DNA from: CAZHTF01 sp964535305
GTDB taxonomy: Bacteria; Planctomycetota; Phycisphaerae; UBA1845; Fen-1342
Direction: 5' to 3'
Assembly: GCA_964535305.1 (NCBI GenBank)
Contig: CAZHTF010000003.1
Location: 57,875-121,874 of the forward strand
Length of the DNA: 64,000 nt
The notes beneath the pieces are model-generated. The model ran no database searches, had not been told where the DNA came from, and saw nothing but the letters and a program-made list of their open reading frames with translations. The translations under genes were made by a program, and so were the position numbers. The number at the start of each line of letters is the position of its first letter. Position 1 is the stretch's first letter. Below, in pieces: positions 16,175-24,203 of this stretch.

Positions 16175-17236
16175 TCAGACGTTGAACTTGATGTTCATGA
16201 TGTCGCCGTCCTGCACCACGTAGGTCTTGGGCTCCTGCCGCACCTTGCCGGCGGCCTTGGCGTCGCGCATTGAGCCAGCCGAGTGCAGGTCGTCGTACGC
16301 GATTGTTTCGGCCCGAATGAAGCCGCGGGCCAGGTCGGAGTGAATCTTGCCGGCGGCTTCGACCGCGGTTGCCCCGCGCGGGATCGGCCAGGCGCGCACT
16401 TCATCCTCCCCGGCCGTCAGGAACGAGATCATGTTGAGCGCGTCGTAGCAGGCGCGAATGATGCGGTCGCGCGCTAGGGCCGTAATCCCGTATCCGGCCA
16501 TGAACTCCGGCCGGTCCGACGGCGCGACCTGGATCAGCTCCGCCTCCAGCGTGGCGCAGGCCGCGATTGTGTCGGCCGCGTGCTCATCGCGCGGCGGCTG
16601 GGCCGCGGCGGCCTGGTCCTCGTTGACGTTGTAAACCAGCACGGCGGGCTTCTGCGTCAAAAAGCCGAAGCTGCGCACCTGCCGCTGCTCTTCGGGCGAG
16701 TGCAGCACGCTGGAAAGCGGCTTGGCGTTCTCGAGCGCGTCGCGACAGCGCAACAATAGCGCGTGCTCGTGCTTCTGCTGTTCGCGCTCCTTCGACGGCT
16801 TGACCATTGCCTTGTCGAGTTTGTCCACCCGGTTGGCGCAAATTTGCAGGTCGGCGAAAAGCAGCTCGTCCCGCAGGCGCAGCAGGTCACGCTGCGCATC
16901 GACCGTCCCGCCGAAGGTCGGCACCGATTCCGACGAAAACGCCCGCAGCACCATCAGCAGCACCTCGGCCTGGCGCAGCGTCGGCAGGTGTTTGACGAAC
17001 CCGGCCTTGTCGACGTCGCCCTCGCTGCTGCCGGGCAGATCGACGAACTCCATCGTGAATTCGGTGCGTTTCTTTGGCTTGTACAGCGCCTCGAGCCAGT
17101 CCAGCCGCGGCTCAGGCACTTTCACCGCCGCCAGGTTCTCTTCCGACAATTTCAGATGGTCGCGCCGCAGGGCCGAGACCGCCGTGAACAGCGTCGATTT
17201 TCCAGACAGCGGCATTCCGACGATCGCCACGCGCAT
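16175..17236 (-). CDS. YchF-like GTP/ATP-binding protein (Obg/TRAFAC class)
   Basis: The 353-residue protein has the P-loop GMPLSGKST at 7-15, the switch II/Walker B type motif VDLPGSSEGD near 66-75, and a C-terminal domain with MISFLTAGEDEVRAWPIPRG, AAGKIHSDLARGFIRAETIAYDD and a beta-grasp TGS-like tail ending VVQDGDIMNIKFNV. This is the YchF/OLA1 layout. YchF proteins bind ribosomes and hydrolyse ATP or GTP, with roles in translation and oxidative stress. The middle region is divergent from E. coli YchF, so it may be a paralogue. Three tandem copies of a TTTCCAGG-type repeat sit just in front of the ATG and supply the only GGA-type ribosome site. Confidence 0.85.
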   Translation of the reverse strand: MRVAIVGMPLSGKSTLFTAVSALRRDHLKLSEENLAAVKVPEPRLDWLEALYKPKKRTEFTMEFVDLPGSSEGDVDKAGFVKHLPTLRQAEVLLMVLRAFSSESVPTFGGTVDAQRDLLRLRDELLFADLQICANRVDKLDKAMVKPSKEREQQKHEHALLLRCRDALENAKPLSSVLHSPEEQRQVRSFGFLTQKPAVLVYNVNEDQAAAAQPPRDEHAADTIAACATLEAELIQVAPSDRPEFMAGYGITALARDRIIRACYDALNMISFLTAGEDEVRAWPIPRGATAVEAAGKIHSDLARGFIRAETIAYDDLHSAGSMRDAKAAGKVRQEPKTYVVQDGDIMNIKFNV

Positions 17237-17240
17237 CGGG

Positions 17241-17263
17241 TTTCCAGGTTCCAGGTTTCCAGG
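17241..17263. repeat. Tandem 7-8 bp repeat just upstream of the YchF-like start
   Basis: TTTCCAGG, TTCCAGG and TTTCCAGG follow one another without spacing. On the transcribed minus strand they read as CCTGGAA(A) repeats ending four bases before the start codon, so their GGA units could act as alternative ribosome sites. Confidence 0.75.
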
Positions 17264-17425
17264 GGCCGACCGGCCGGCTGCGGCGCGGTGGGCAGAAGAT
17301 TGAGGGTCACTCTCGCCGAGCTATACTAGCGATGACGTGTTTGCGCCGATAGTGCGCAGAGCGATTCCGTGGCGCGACGCGCCGCGGTCACTGTGCTGGT
17401 ACGCCTTGGCGTGCGTGGGAGAGCT

Positions 17426-17962
17426 ATGCGAGCGATATGCGGCTGGCTGCTGCTGGCGATTTGCACATTTGCGACCGGCTGCGGCGCGGTCAACCTGCCC
17501 GACGGCGTCGCGCCCTCGCTGCAGGAGGTCGAGCGCGTCGTCAATGACAGCAGCCTGAACGGGCAGGAGAAACGCGATGCGCTCGCCGCGCTTGGCCTCG
17601 ATGCCCTGCGGATCAACGCGCTGCTCCGCGCCGAACGCACCGCAAACCAGTTCGGCGGCACGCTGCGGTCCGCGATCGACAAGGTCTCGGCCAGCCGCTT
17701 CAGCCAGCTTACGCCGGATGAAGTGCAGCTCTACGGCGACGCGGCGGCGGCGACGGGTGGGCCGTTCACTGGGACGGTGAGCGACGACGCGGCCCAGGCA
17801 ATCGTCAGCCTTTTCGCGAATCGCGCGATCGACGATGCCGACGCGCTGGATGCATTTCTTGACGATCCCGGCAATGAGACGCCCGCCGGCATCCCGAACG
17901 ATACGTTGCGGCCATTGTTCGTTGATGAAGATCCGGACGACGTGCTGAGCCAATTACCCTGA
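17426..17962 (+). CDS. Small lipoprotein, paralogue of the next gene
   Basis: Start ATG 17426 follows GGGAGAG. The 178-residue product begins with a short signal (MRAICGWLLLAICTFATGC) whose ATGC fits a lipobox, predicting a lipid-anchored envelope protein. The rest is soluble and acidic. It resembles the following gene over a core with LTPDE, a helix containing DDAAQAI, and a C-terminal Asp-rich helix; this points to tandem duplication. No known family was recognised. The spacing of 39 bases to the next gene and the same strand suggest one transcription unit. Confidence 0.72.
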   Translation: MRAICGWLLLAICTFATGCGAVNLPDGVAPSLQEVERVVNDSSLNGQEKRDALAALGLDALRINALLRAERTANQFGGTLRSAIDKVSASRFSQLTPDEVQLYGDAAAATGGPFTGTVSDDAAQAIVSLFANRAIDDADALDAFLDDPGNETPAGIPNDTLRPLFVDEDPDDVLSQLP

Positions 17963-18001
17963 GTCCGTGCAAACATCGAGCCAATCGAAAGGAGTCGCAG
18001 C

Positions 18002-18418
18002 ATGCTCTCGCGCTGGACGTTGATCACCTGTTTCTCGGCCACACTGCTTTCGCTGGGCGGATGCCCGTTCGCGACCGACCGGTTAAACAACCAGGGCGGC
18101 GGAAACTTGATCACGCTCGGGCTCAAGGCCATCAACGGAAACCTCACCAGCTCGACGCCGGATGAGTGGCAGGTGTTGACCGATCGCATCAGCGAGCTGT
18201 CGCCGCAGGTGAACATCACGCTGGGCGACGACGAAGCCCAGGCGATCAGCGATTTTCTGGTCGCCAATCAGTTGAACTCGTTTGACGACGTCGAGCGTGT
18301 CGTGCGGCAGGTGTCGGATGATCCGACCAACGCGGGCGGCCTGGTCATTCCCGAGAGCCTGCAGGCGCTGATCGACAGCGGCATCGATCTGAACCAGATC
18401 GTGCAGGTCGAGGGGTAG
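18002..18418 (+). CDS. Small lipoprotein, paralogue of the preceding gene
   Basis: ATG 18002 follows a strong AAAGGAG. The 138-residue product has a signal with lipobox LSLGGC, then a short soluble domain. STPDEWQ, GDDEAQAISDFL and DDVERVVRQV match LTPDEVQ, SDDAAQAIVSLF and DADALDAFLDD of the preceding lipoprotein in the same order, which I read as shared ancestry. The function is unknown. The acidic, asparagine-containing surface fits a periplasmic or outer-membrane-attached role. Confidence 0.75.
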   Translation: MLSRWTLITCFSATLLSLGGCPFATDRLNNQGGGNLITLGLKAINGNLTSSTPDEWQVLTDRISELSPQVNITLGDDEAQAISDFLVANQLNSFDDVERVVRQVSDDPTNAGGLVIPESLQALIDSGIDLNQIVQVEG

Positions 18419-18457
18419 CTGGCCGAGGGCGCCTGTCGAGATTCGGCGGGGCGCGGC

Positions 18458-18463
18458 TATACT
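18458..18463 (+). promoter_or_regulatory. Candidate -10 box (TATACT) for ribE-pdxA
   Basis: TATACT lies about 105 bases before the ribE start and just after the lipoprotein gene. No convincing -35 was found, and no FMN riboswitch sequence is recognisable in the leader. Confidence 0.35.
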
Positions 18464-18565
18464 CCTTTGGTGAAGCTGGCTTTGTGGAACACTCGTGCAC
18501 GCGCGCGCGGGTGTTCCGCTGTTTTGAAGGGCGCGGCGCCACCGCGCATGCGGAGCGAAATCGGC

Positions 18566-19267
18566 GTGTTTTCGGGCATTATTGAGCACGTGGGCCGTGT
18601 GCTGGACGTGTCGCGCACCGCGCAAGCCACACGAATGACGCTGGACCTAGGACCACTCGCCGACGATTTGCCGACCGGCGCCAGCGTCGCGGTCAACGGC
18701 GTCTGCCTCACGCTCGCCGAGCCGCCACGCGGGACGGCCTGCGGGTTTGACGCGGTGCCCGAAACGCTGCGGGTTACCACGCTCGGCGGGCTGGCGCGCG
18801 GCGCAGAAGTAAACCTGGAACGCTCGCTGCGCGTCGGTCAGCGGATCGACGGGCATTTCGTGCAGGGACACGTCGACGGCGTCGGGACGCTGGAGCGCAT
18901 CGGCCGCGACGGCGGCGAATACAAGCTGCACATTCGCGTCCAGCCGGGGCTGTCGGCGTTCATCGTTCGGAAAGGCTCGGTCGCGGTCGACGGCGCCAGC
19001 ATGACGGTCGTCGACGCCGACCCCGGCCGCTTCTCGATCGTGCTTGTGCCGACGACCCTGAGCAAGTCCACACTCGGCCAACGGCGCGTCGGCGATCGGC
19101 TGAATATCGAGACCGACATCCTCGCCCGGCTGGTCGCACACCAGATGGCGGCCCTGATCGGCCGCGCGGATGCGCGCCCGGCGTACGCGGCGCGCGATGT
19201 AGGCGCCGCGGGCCAGGCCGGCGGCGTCACGCTCGAGCTGCTCCGCAGCAGCGGGTATGTCGCATGA
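18566..19267 (+). CDS. ribE: Riboflavin synthase alpha chain
   Basis: The start is GTG 18566 because the family always begins M-F-(T/S)-G-I-I-E: here VFSGIIEHVGRV, with a GGAG ten bases upstream. The frame is open further up but not conserved. The 233-residue protein has the two tandem lumazine-binding barrels; the second begins near GHVDGVGTLERIG. The signatures GASVAVNGVCLTL, GQRIDGHFVQGHVDG and LNIETDILARLVAHQM are present. The enzyme dismutates two 6,7-dimethyl-8-ribityllumazine molecules into riboflavin. Its stop overlaps the pdxA start as ATGA. No other rib genes are nearby. Confidence 0.95.
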   Translation: MFSGIIEHVGRVLDVSRTAQATRMTLDLGPLADDLPTGASVAVNGVCLTLAEPPRGTACGFDAVPETLRVTTLGGLARGAEVNLERSLRVGQRIDGHFVQGHVDGVGTLERIGRDGGEYKLHIRVQPGLSAFIVRKGSVAVDGASMTVVDADPGRFSIVLVPTTLSKSTLGQRRVGDRLNIETDILARLVAHQMAALIGRADARPAYAARDVGAAGQAGGVTLELLRSSGYVA

Positions 19268-20322
19268 GCAACGGACCCGCCAGCCCCGACCGCAAGCCGC
19301 TGATCGGCATCACGCTCGGTGATCCGTTGGGGATCGGACCCGAGGTGATCGCAAAAGCGCTCGCCGATCCGCTGCTGCGAAGCCAGGCGCGCTTCGTCAT
19401 TCTCGGCCTGCACGATGTGCTCGATCTGGCGGCCGACCAGGGCGAGATCAACCCCTTCTGGTGGCGCGAGCCCTACAACGGCACGCCGCGGGTCGGCTCC
19501 GGCGTGCTGCTGGCTGACTTTGACGAGCTGGTCGTGCCGCGGATCAACGGCGAGCGCGGTCCGGACGAAGCCGCCGGCCAGGCGTCGTTCCGCTTCGTTG
19601 AAGAGGGCATTCGCCTGCTGAAGCTCGGCGCGCTCGACGCGCTGGTCACCGGGCCGATCTGCAAGGAAAGCTGGCAGCTCGCGCGGCGGCAGTTCGCCGG
19701 TCATACAGCGCTGCTTGCGCAACGCTTCGAGACGCGCCGGATCAACATGGCGTTTGTCGCCGGCGATCTGCGGGTGGTGCTCGCTAGCGATCACATTCCG
19801 CTGTTTGAGCTGCGCAACCGCTTCACCATCGGCCTGGTCTATCAGCCGATCGACCTGCTGGATCAGGCGCTGCGTGCGTGGTACGGCGTTTCACGGCCGC
19901 ACCTGGGCGTGCTCGGGCTGAATCCGCACGCGGGCGAGGGCGGCCTGCTGGGCGACGAGGAGCAGCGGATCATCGAGCCGGCCCTGACCATGGCCCGCAC
20001 CGCGGGGCTGCGCGTCAGCGGGCCGCTGGCGCCGGACACGGCGTTCACGCCCGAGAGCCTGAGCCGCTTTGATGGGATCGTGGCGATGTACCACGATCAG
20101 GGGCTGATCCCGCTCAAGAGCCGCGCGTTTCATGACGCGGTGCAGGTGACGCTGGGGCTGCCGGTGATTCGTACCAGCCCGGACCATGGGACGGCCTTCG
20201 ACATCGCGGGGAAGAATCGGGCCAATTGCGGCAGCATGCGGGCCGCGATCCAGGAAGCGATCCGGCTCGCGAGCGCGCAGCGCCGCCGCAGTGCCGAGCA
20301 GCCGGCGGCGAGCGGGGCGTAG
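19264..20322 (+). CDS. pdxA: 4-hydroxythreonine-4-phosphate dehydrogenase PdxA
   Basis: The 352-residue enzyme of pyridoxal 5'-phosphate synthesis (DXP-dependent route) oxidises 4-phosphohydroxy-L-threonine with NAD. The N-terminal GITLGDPLGIGPEV is typical. Three metal-binding histidines are visible: His147 in FAGHTALL, His222 in LNPHAGE and His277 in MYHDQGLIPLK, and the SPDHGTAFDIAGK motif is intact. It is translated from an ATGA overlap with riboflavin synthase, a pairing of vitamin B2 and B6 genes. A short Ala/Arg-rich tail follows the conserved C-terminus. Confidence 0.97.
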   Translation: MSNGPASPDRKPLIGITLGDPLGIGPEVIAKALADPLLRSQARFVILGLHDVLDLAADQGEINPFWWREPYNGTPRVGSGVLLADFDELVVPRINGERGPDEAAGQASFRFVEEGIRLLKLGALDALVTGPICKESWQLARRQFAGHTALLAQRFETRRINMAFVAGDLRVVLASDHIPLFELRNRFTIGLVYQPIDLLDQALRAWYGVSRPHLGVLGLNPHAGEGGLLGDEEQRIIEPALTMARTAGLRVSGPLAPDTAFTPESLSRFDGIVAMYHDQGLIPLKSRAFHDAVQVTLGLPVIRTSPDHGTAFDIAGKNRANCGSMRAAIQEAIRLASAQRRRSAEQPAASGA

Positions 20323-20372
20323 CGCGCGGAGCGCCGCAACGCCGCGGTGGTGCTACCTGGTTTGCCGAGGGT

Positions 20373-22034
20373 TTACGTCGCAGACGCCAGCGCGCTGCGG
20401 ACTTCGTCGAGCAGTTGCTCGACCTTGAATGGCTTGAAGAGCACGCCCGAGAGCCCTTCCTTGGTGGCGCGAACGATTGAGTGATTGGGGTCGTAGCCAA
20501 AGCCCGTAATCAGCACCACGCGGCAGTTCGTGTTCCGCGCGCGGGCGGCGGCGAAGACCTCGTATCCGTTACGGCTAGGCATCTTGATGTCCGAGAGCAC
20601 CAGGTCGAATGTTTCCGAGGCCAGCAGCGACAGCGCGTCATTGCCGTCGCGGGCGGTGACCAGCTTCGCACCGTATTTGCTGAGCACGTCCGAGATGGTC
20701 TCGCGAATCACGTCCTCGTCGTCCGCGACAAGGATCCGCTTGCCGAGCAGCAGCGGGTCTGCCGCCGGTGTCGCCGGCGTTAGCCCGCGAATCGGCAGGT
20801 GGTCGGCGACGCCGCTGACAATCTGCCGGGCGCGCTCGGCCTGCTGCACGATGCACTCGAGCGCCGCGGCCAGCTCGGGCCGCTGCGCCCGCAGCCGCGC
20901 CACGCTCGAGCAGATTTCGTTCAGCGGCGTGGCCAGCTCGGCGGCGACGTCGGCCGCCAACTGACCGGTCGTCGTGTGCCGCTCCGCGACCAGCGTCTGC
21001 AGAATGTGAAACGCCATCGAAATGTAATTGGCGAAGATCTCGGCGAAGCGGCGATCGGTGTCCGAGAACGCCGCGACGCGCTCGGACTCCACGTTCAGTA
21101 CGCCAATCACCTGGTCGTTCATTCGGAGGGGCACAGTCAGGCAGGAGCGGGCATTGGCGAGGCCGAAGACATACAGCGGGTCTTTTGTAACGTCTGTCGA
21201 AAGATAACTCTGGCCGCTGGCGGCGACGTGCCCACTGATGCCGTTGCCGCTCAGGCCGACATAGAGCGGCAGGGCCTTGGCTTCTTCCGAGAGATTTCCG
21301 AGGATGGTCTCGAGGCGGTTGGTCTGCTTGTCGATCAGGCGGATGCTGAAGTGATCGAAGTGCAGCAGGTCGCGACAGAGCTGCACGACGCGCTCTTCGA
21401 GCAATGTCATTCGCTCGCCGACATCCATGCGGGCGATGTTCTCGGCTTCCCAACGCATCAACTCGCGACCGGCGCGATGGATGGCCTCGATCTGCTCTTC
21501 GAGGCGCGAGGCGTCGCTTACGTCCCAGAGCAACGCCAAACCCGCGTGCAGACCGCCGACCTTGTTCACGATCGGCGTAACGCGCAGTTCAAAGCGCGTC
21601 CGGTCGACTGCGATCGTGCGGGTGCGGGAGGCCGGCGGCTCGGCCGCGGCGCCCGCCTGTTCCCATTCGCGCAAGACCTCCAGGACCGCGTCGCGGACGA
21701 CCTCGATCGTCGCGGCGGGCTGCGTTCGTAGCCGCAGGTTGGCCCAAAGTATGCGACCGTCAGCCGCTACAACGGCAACGCCTTGATCCGCGTTCTCCAG
21801 CAACGCGGTGCCGCCGAGCACGTCGCCGGCAGAAATGAGCGCGGGAAAGAACTCCGCGGCGGCGATGACGTAGTCGTAGCGGTGGGCGCGCATCGCGGCC
21901 ACTGCGTCCTCCACCGAGTCCACGCCGTGGATAAACCCGGGGGCGCGCAGGAAGTCGGGCAGCGAGCCTGCGTCGCGTGGGCCGCGCAAGTACAAAACGC
22001 GATCAACGCGCTGCGACGTTGGTGGCAGCGTCAT
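20373..22034 (-). CDS. PAS/GAF sensor with degenerate histidine-kinase dimerisation helix and response-regulator domain
   Basis: The preferred start is ATG 22034 (MTLPPTSQRV), which follows GAGAGG and lies downstream of a TATAAT; a GTG at 22091 is also in frame. Of 553 residues, about 80-195 resemble a PAS region (NADQGVAVVAADGRILWANLRL), about 205-345 a GAF domain (FDHFSIRLIDKQTNRLE, LTVPLRMNDQVIGVLNVES), and about 430-553 a receiver with acidic pair ADDED and phospho-acceptor Asp482 in LVLSDIKMP. Between them, AADVAAELATPLNEI looks like the H-box helix of histidine kinases, but the phospho-histidine is Ala365. No ATPase domain exists. It cannot be a normal kinase; it may be a ligand-binding phospho-relay acceptor or scaffold. 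Confidence 0.85.
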   Translation of the reverse strand: MTLPPTSQRVDRVLYLRGPRDAGSLPDFLRAPGFIHGVDSVEDAVAAMRAHRYDYVIAAAEFFPALISAGDVLGGTALLENADQGVAVVAADGRILWANLRLRTQPAATIEVVRDAVLEVLREWEQAGAAAEPPASRTRTIAVDRTRFELRVTPIVNKVGGLHAGLALLWDVSDASRLEEQIEAIHRAGRELMRWEAENIARMDVGERMTLLEERVVQLCRDLLHFDHFSIRLIDKQTNRLETILGNLSEEAKALPLYVGLSGNGISGHVAASGQSYLSTDVTKDPLYVFGLANARSCLTVPLRMNDQVIGVLNVESERVAAFSDTDRRFAEIFANYISMAFHILQTLVAERHTTTGQLAADVAAELATPLNEICSSVARLRAQRPELAAALECIVQQAERARQIVSGVADHLPIRGLTPATPAADPLLLGKRILVADDEDVIRETISDVLSKYGAKLVTARDGNDALSLLASETFDLVLSDIKMPSRNGYEVFAAARARNTNCRVVLITGFGYDPNHSIVRATKEGLSGVLFKPFKVEQLLDEVRSALASAT

Positions 22035-22080
22035 ACGCCTCTCGAACTCAAATCGCTCCCGATCCGCGGGAGCTACTTCA

Positions 22081-22086
22081 ATTATA
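22081..22086 (-). promoter_or_regulatory. -10 box TATAAT for the GAF/REC sensor gene
   Basis: A perfect TATAAT on the minus strand lies about 47 bases before ATG 22034. A -35 box is not obvious. Its presence argues against the in-frame GTG at 22091 as the start. Confidence 0.45.
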
Positions 22087-22274
22087 GACACGCGTGCGGG
22101 CCGGGCGCGAAGTGCAAATCATCCTGCAGACGCAAGTTCGCCCAGAAAAGTCCGTTTTAGTAGCACTGCAACAGTGCGATTGACCGTGCGCGGACGCCGG
22201 CCTGCGCGGTGCGGCCGGCCTCGAACGCGGCTCGTTTCCGGATCGCGGCGAGCGCCAGGCTCCGTGCGTGCGGA

Positions 22275-23099
22275 CTAACGCATGCGGCGCAGGCGCTCCT
22301 GCCGGGCGCGCTCCAGCCGCCGGCGCTCCGCGGACGTCAGCGACTGAAGGCCATGTCGGCTGATTTTCTCGAGCAGATCGTCGATATCGTCGTCGCCGGG
22401 CGTTGCGCCGCGCTGGCTGGTCGCGCTAGCCCTGAGGCGCAGGTTGTGCAGCCGCGGCAGCGGATTCACGCGGACACCCGCTAGTGCGAAGACGGCGCCG
22501 CCGCTAGCCGAGCCGGCGAGCAGGAAGGCCGCCGCGCCGCTTCCGGCAGAAAGCGCCAGCGACAGCACCCCAATGCCGCCCAGCGCGGCGACGAACGGCG
22601 CCACCGGCAGAATCATGCCGAAGACACCGACGCGTTCGTCTGGCATGCGGGTCCAGACCCAAACGATCGCAGCGACGAGCGCGCCGAGCGGGACAGTCAG
22701 CACGGCGCTGGCCCAGGCAGGCCGCAGCATTGCGACGAGGTAGAACACCGCGCCGGCGAGCGTGTTGAATCCGAAGTACGCCAGGACCAGCCGCGTGGAG
22801 CCGATGCGGGCTTCAATCAGGCGGCCCAGCGTCCAGAGCACCCAACCGACGAATAGCACGGTCCAGAAGCTCGCGGTCGAGAACGGGTGCAGCACGACCG
22901 CCGGCCAATGCAGCGACGTGCCAGAGAGCGTGATGAACTCGAGCCAGGTGCGGCCCGCGTCGACCTGCATCATCGCGACCAACAGCAACGCGGCGATGTG
23001 CGCGATAATCAGCGCGCTGGTCGCGGGCGAGCTGGTTCCCAGCCGCCAGAGCGGCGCGTGAGAATCCGCGCGCATGTATTCTCGGTCGGTCCAGCCCAT
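22275..23099 (-). CDS. Rhomboid-like membrane protein with C-terminal helical tail
   Basis: ATG 23099 follows GGAAG eight bases upstream, giving 274 residues; the frame is open further up but overlaps the divergent CHAD gene promoter side. About six membrane helices span residues 20-210. The layout and the tail (DDDIDDLLEKISRHGLQSLTSAERRRLERARQERLR, key residues DDLLEKIS and LTSAERR) match a group of rhomboid-family proteins. The rhomboid serine motif GxSG appears here only as SASGG in the last helix, and no clear catalytic histidine follows. So it may be an inactive rhomboid relative. It faces the CHAD gene with a 117-base divergent spacer. Confidence 0.7.
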   Translation of the reverse strand: MGWTDREYMRADSHAPLWRLGTSSPATSALIIAHIAALLLVAMMQVDAGRTWLEFITLSGTSLHWPAVVLHPFSTASFWTVLFVGWVLWTLGRLIEARIGSTRLVLAYFGFNTLAGAVFYLVAMLRPAWASAVLTVPLGALVAAIVWVWTRMPDERVGVFGMILPVAPFVAALGGIGVLSLALSAGSGAAAFLLAGSASGGAVFALAGVRVNPLPRLHNLRLRASATSQRGATPGDDDIDDLLEKISRHGLQSLTSAERRRLERARQERLRRMR

Positions 23100-23216
23100 G
23101 ACGGCACTTCCGGCGTTAACGCTGTCGCCCATCCAGTATTTTACCAGCGCGGGGCAGCGCCGCGATCGGAATCGCACGTGTTGAAGCGCAGCGACCCCAG
23201 AGCTAGGCTGCGCGCC

Positions 23217-24203
23217 ATGGGTGAACGCCTGGGCGATAACGGATCCGGCAACGGTGCCGCGCAGACCCGCTGGGACGAAGCGGTGCGGGCCCTGATCGTC
23301 AAACGCGCCCAGACGCTCGCGCAGAATCACAGCACCATTCTGAAAGGGGAGGACGCCGAGGCGCTGCACGCAATGCGCGTGGCCTCGCGGCGTCTGCGGG
23401 CGGCCTTGGACGTGGTCGGTCCTTTTGCGCAGCGCCGCATTGTGCAGCGGTTGCGGCGCGAGCTAAAACACACCACCCGCACGCTGGGCGCTACGCGCGA
23501 GGCGGACGTGCTCTGCGCAACGCTGACACGCGTCCGCGACGCCGCCGGCGGCACACTCGAGCGGGCCGCGGCCGAGCACGCGCTGGATGCCATCGACCGA
23601 CGCCGCAATAAGGCTCGCAAACGCATGCGGCGAAGGCTAGAGGCGCTCGACGGGCGGCGGCTGCGCCGCGCGCTGCGCGACCTGAGCGAGGCGCTGGACC
23701 TGCCGCGCGGCGCTGCGGCAGAGACGTTCGCACTCGAGCTGGTGCAGCGGCGGGTGGCGGAGGTGCTCGAGCCGCTGCCGTGGCTGCGCGAAAACCAGGA
23801 TGGGTCCGGTCTGCATGCGCTGCGGATCGCGATCAAGAAGCTGCGCTATGCGCTGGAGTTGCTGGCGCCGCTGCTGCCGGCGAGCCTGGCAGAGTGGCTG
23901 CCGCGCGCCAGATTGCTGCAGGAGCTGCTCGGCCATTACAACGACGACGCCGTGTGCGAACGCGTGCTGCTCGAGCTGCTGGATGGCCTGGTTCGCCGCA
24001 ACCGCACGAACCTGGCGGATGGATTGCTGGGGCTCATCGAACAAATCCGTGCGACGCGCAACGACCATTATGCACAGTTCGTGACGGCCGCGGGCGGGCT
24101 GGCTGCTGACGCGCTGAATCCTAGCCAGCCCAGCGCGAATGGCGCGAATCAAGCGCCGCCGGGCGGGCGGCTGGGCGCTCCTGCCGAAAGCCCGATCAGG
24201 TAG
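23217..24203 (+). CDS. CHAD domain protein
   Basis: The start was placed at ATG 23217; the frame is open far upstream but that part covers the divergent rhomboid-like gene. The 328-residue protein is Arg- and Leu-rich and all-helical, with the CHAD signature EALHAMRVASRRLRAAL near residue 42-58 and a second repeat, GLHALRIAIKKLRYALELL, near 200-218. CHAD domains (conserved histidine alpha-helical) bind inorganic polyphosphate and often accompany polyphosphate metabolism. No ppk or CYTH domain is attached. The C-terminal 30 residues are low-complexity. Its stop overlaps the convergent hutH stop by eight bases. Confidence 0.9.
   Translation: MGERLGDNGSGNGAAQTRWDEAVRALIVKRAQTLAQNHSTILKGEDAEALHAMRVASRRLRAALDVVGPFAQRRIVQRLRRELKHTTRTLGATREADVLCATLTRVRDAAGGTLERAAAEHALDAIDRRRNKARKRMRRRLEALDGRRLRRALRDLSEALDLPRGAAAETFALELVQRRVAEVLEPLPWLRENQDGSGLHALRIAIKKLRYALELLAPLLPASLAEWLPRARLLQELLGHYNDDAVCERVLLELLDGLVRRNRTNLADGLLGLIEQIRATRNDHYAQFVTAAGGLAADALNPSQPSANGANQAPPGGRLGAPAESPIR

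Noticed and set aside
18419..18565. Possible FMN riboswitch before ribE
   Set aside because: The conserved RFN blocks are not visible in the 147-base interval.
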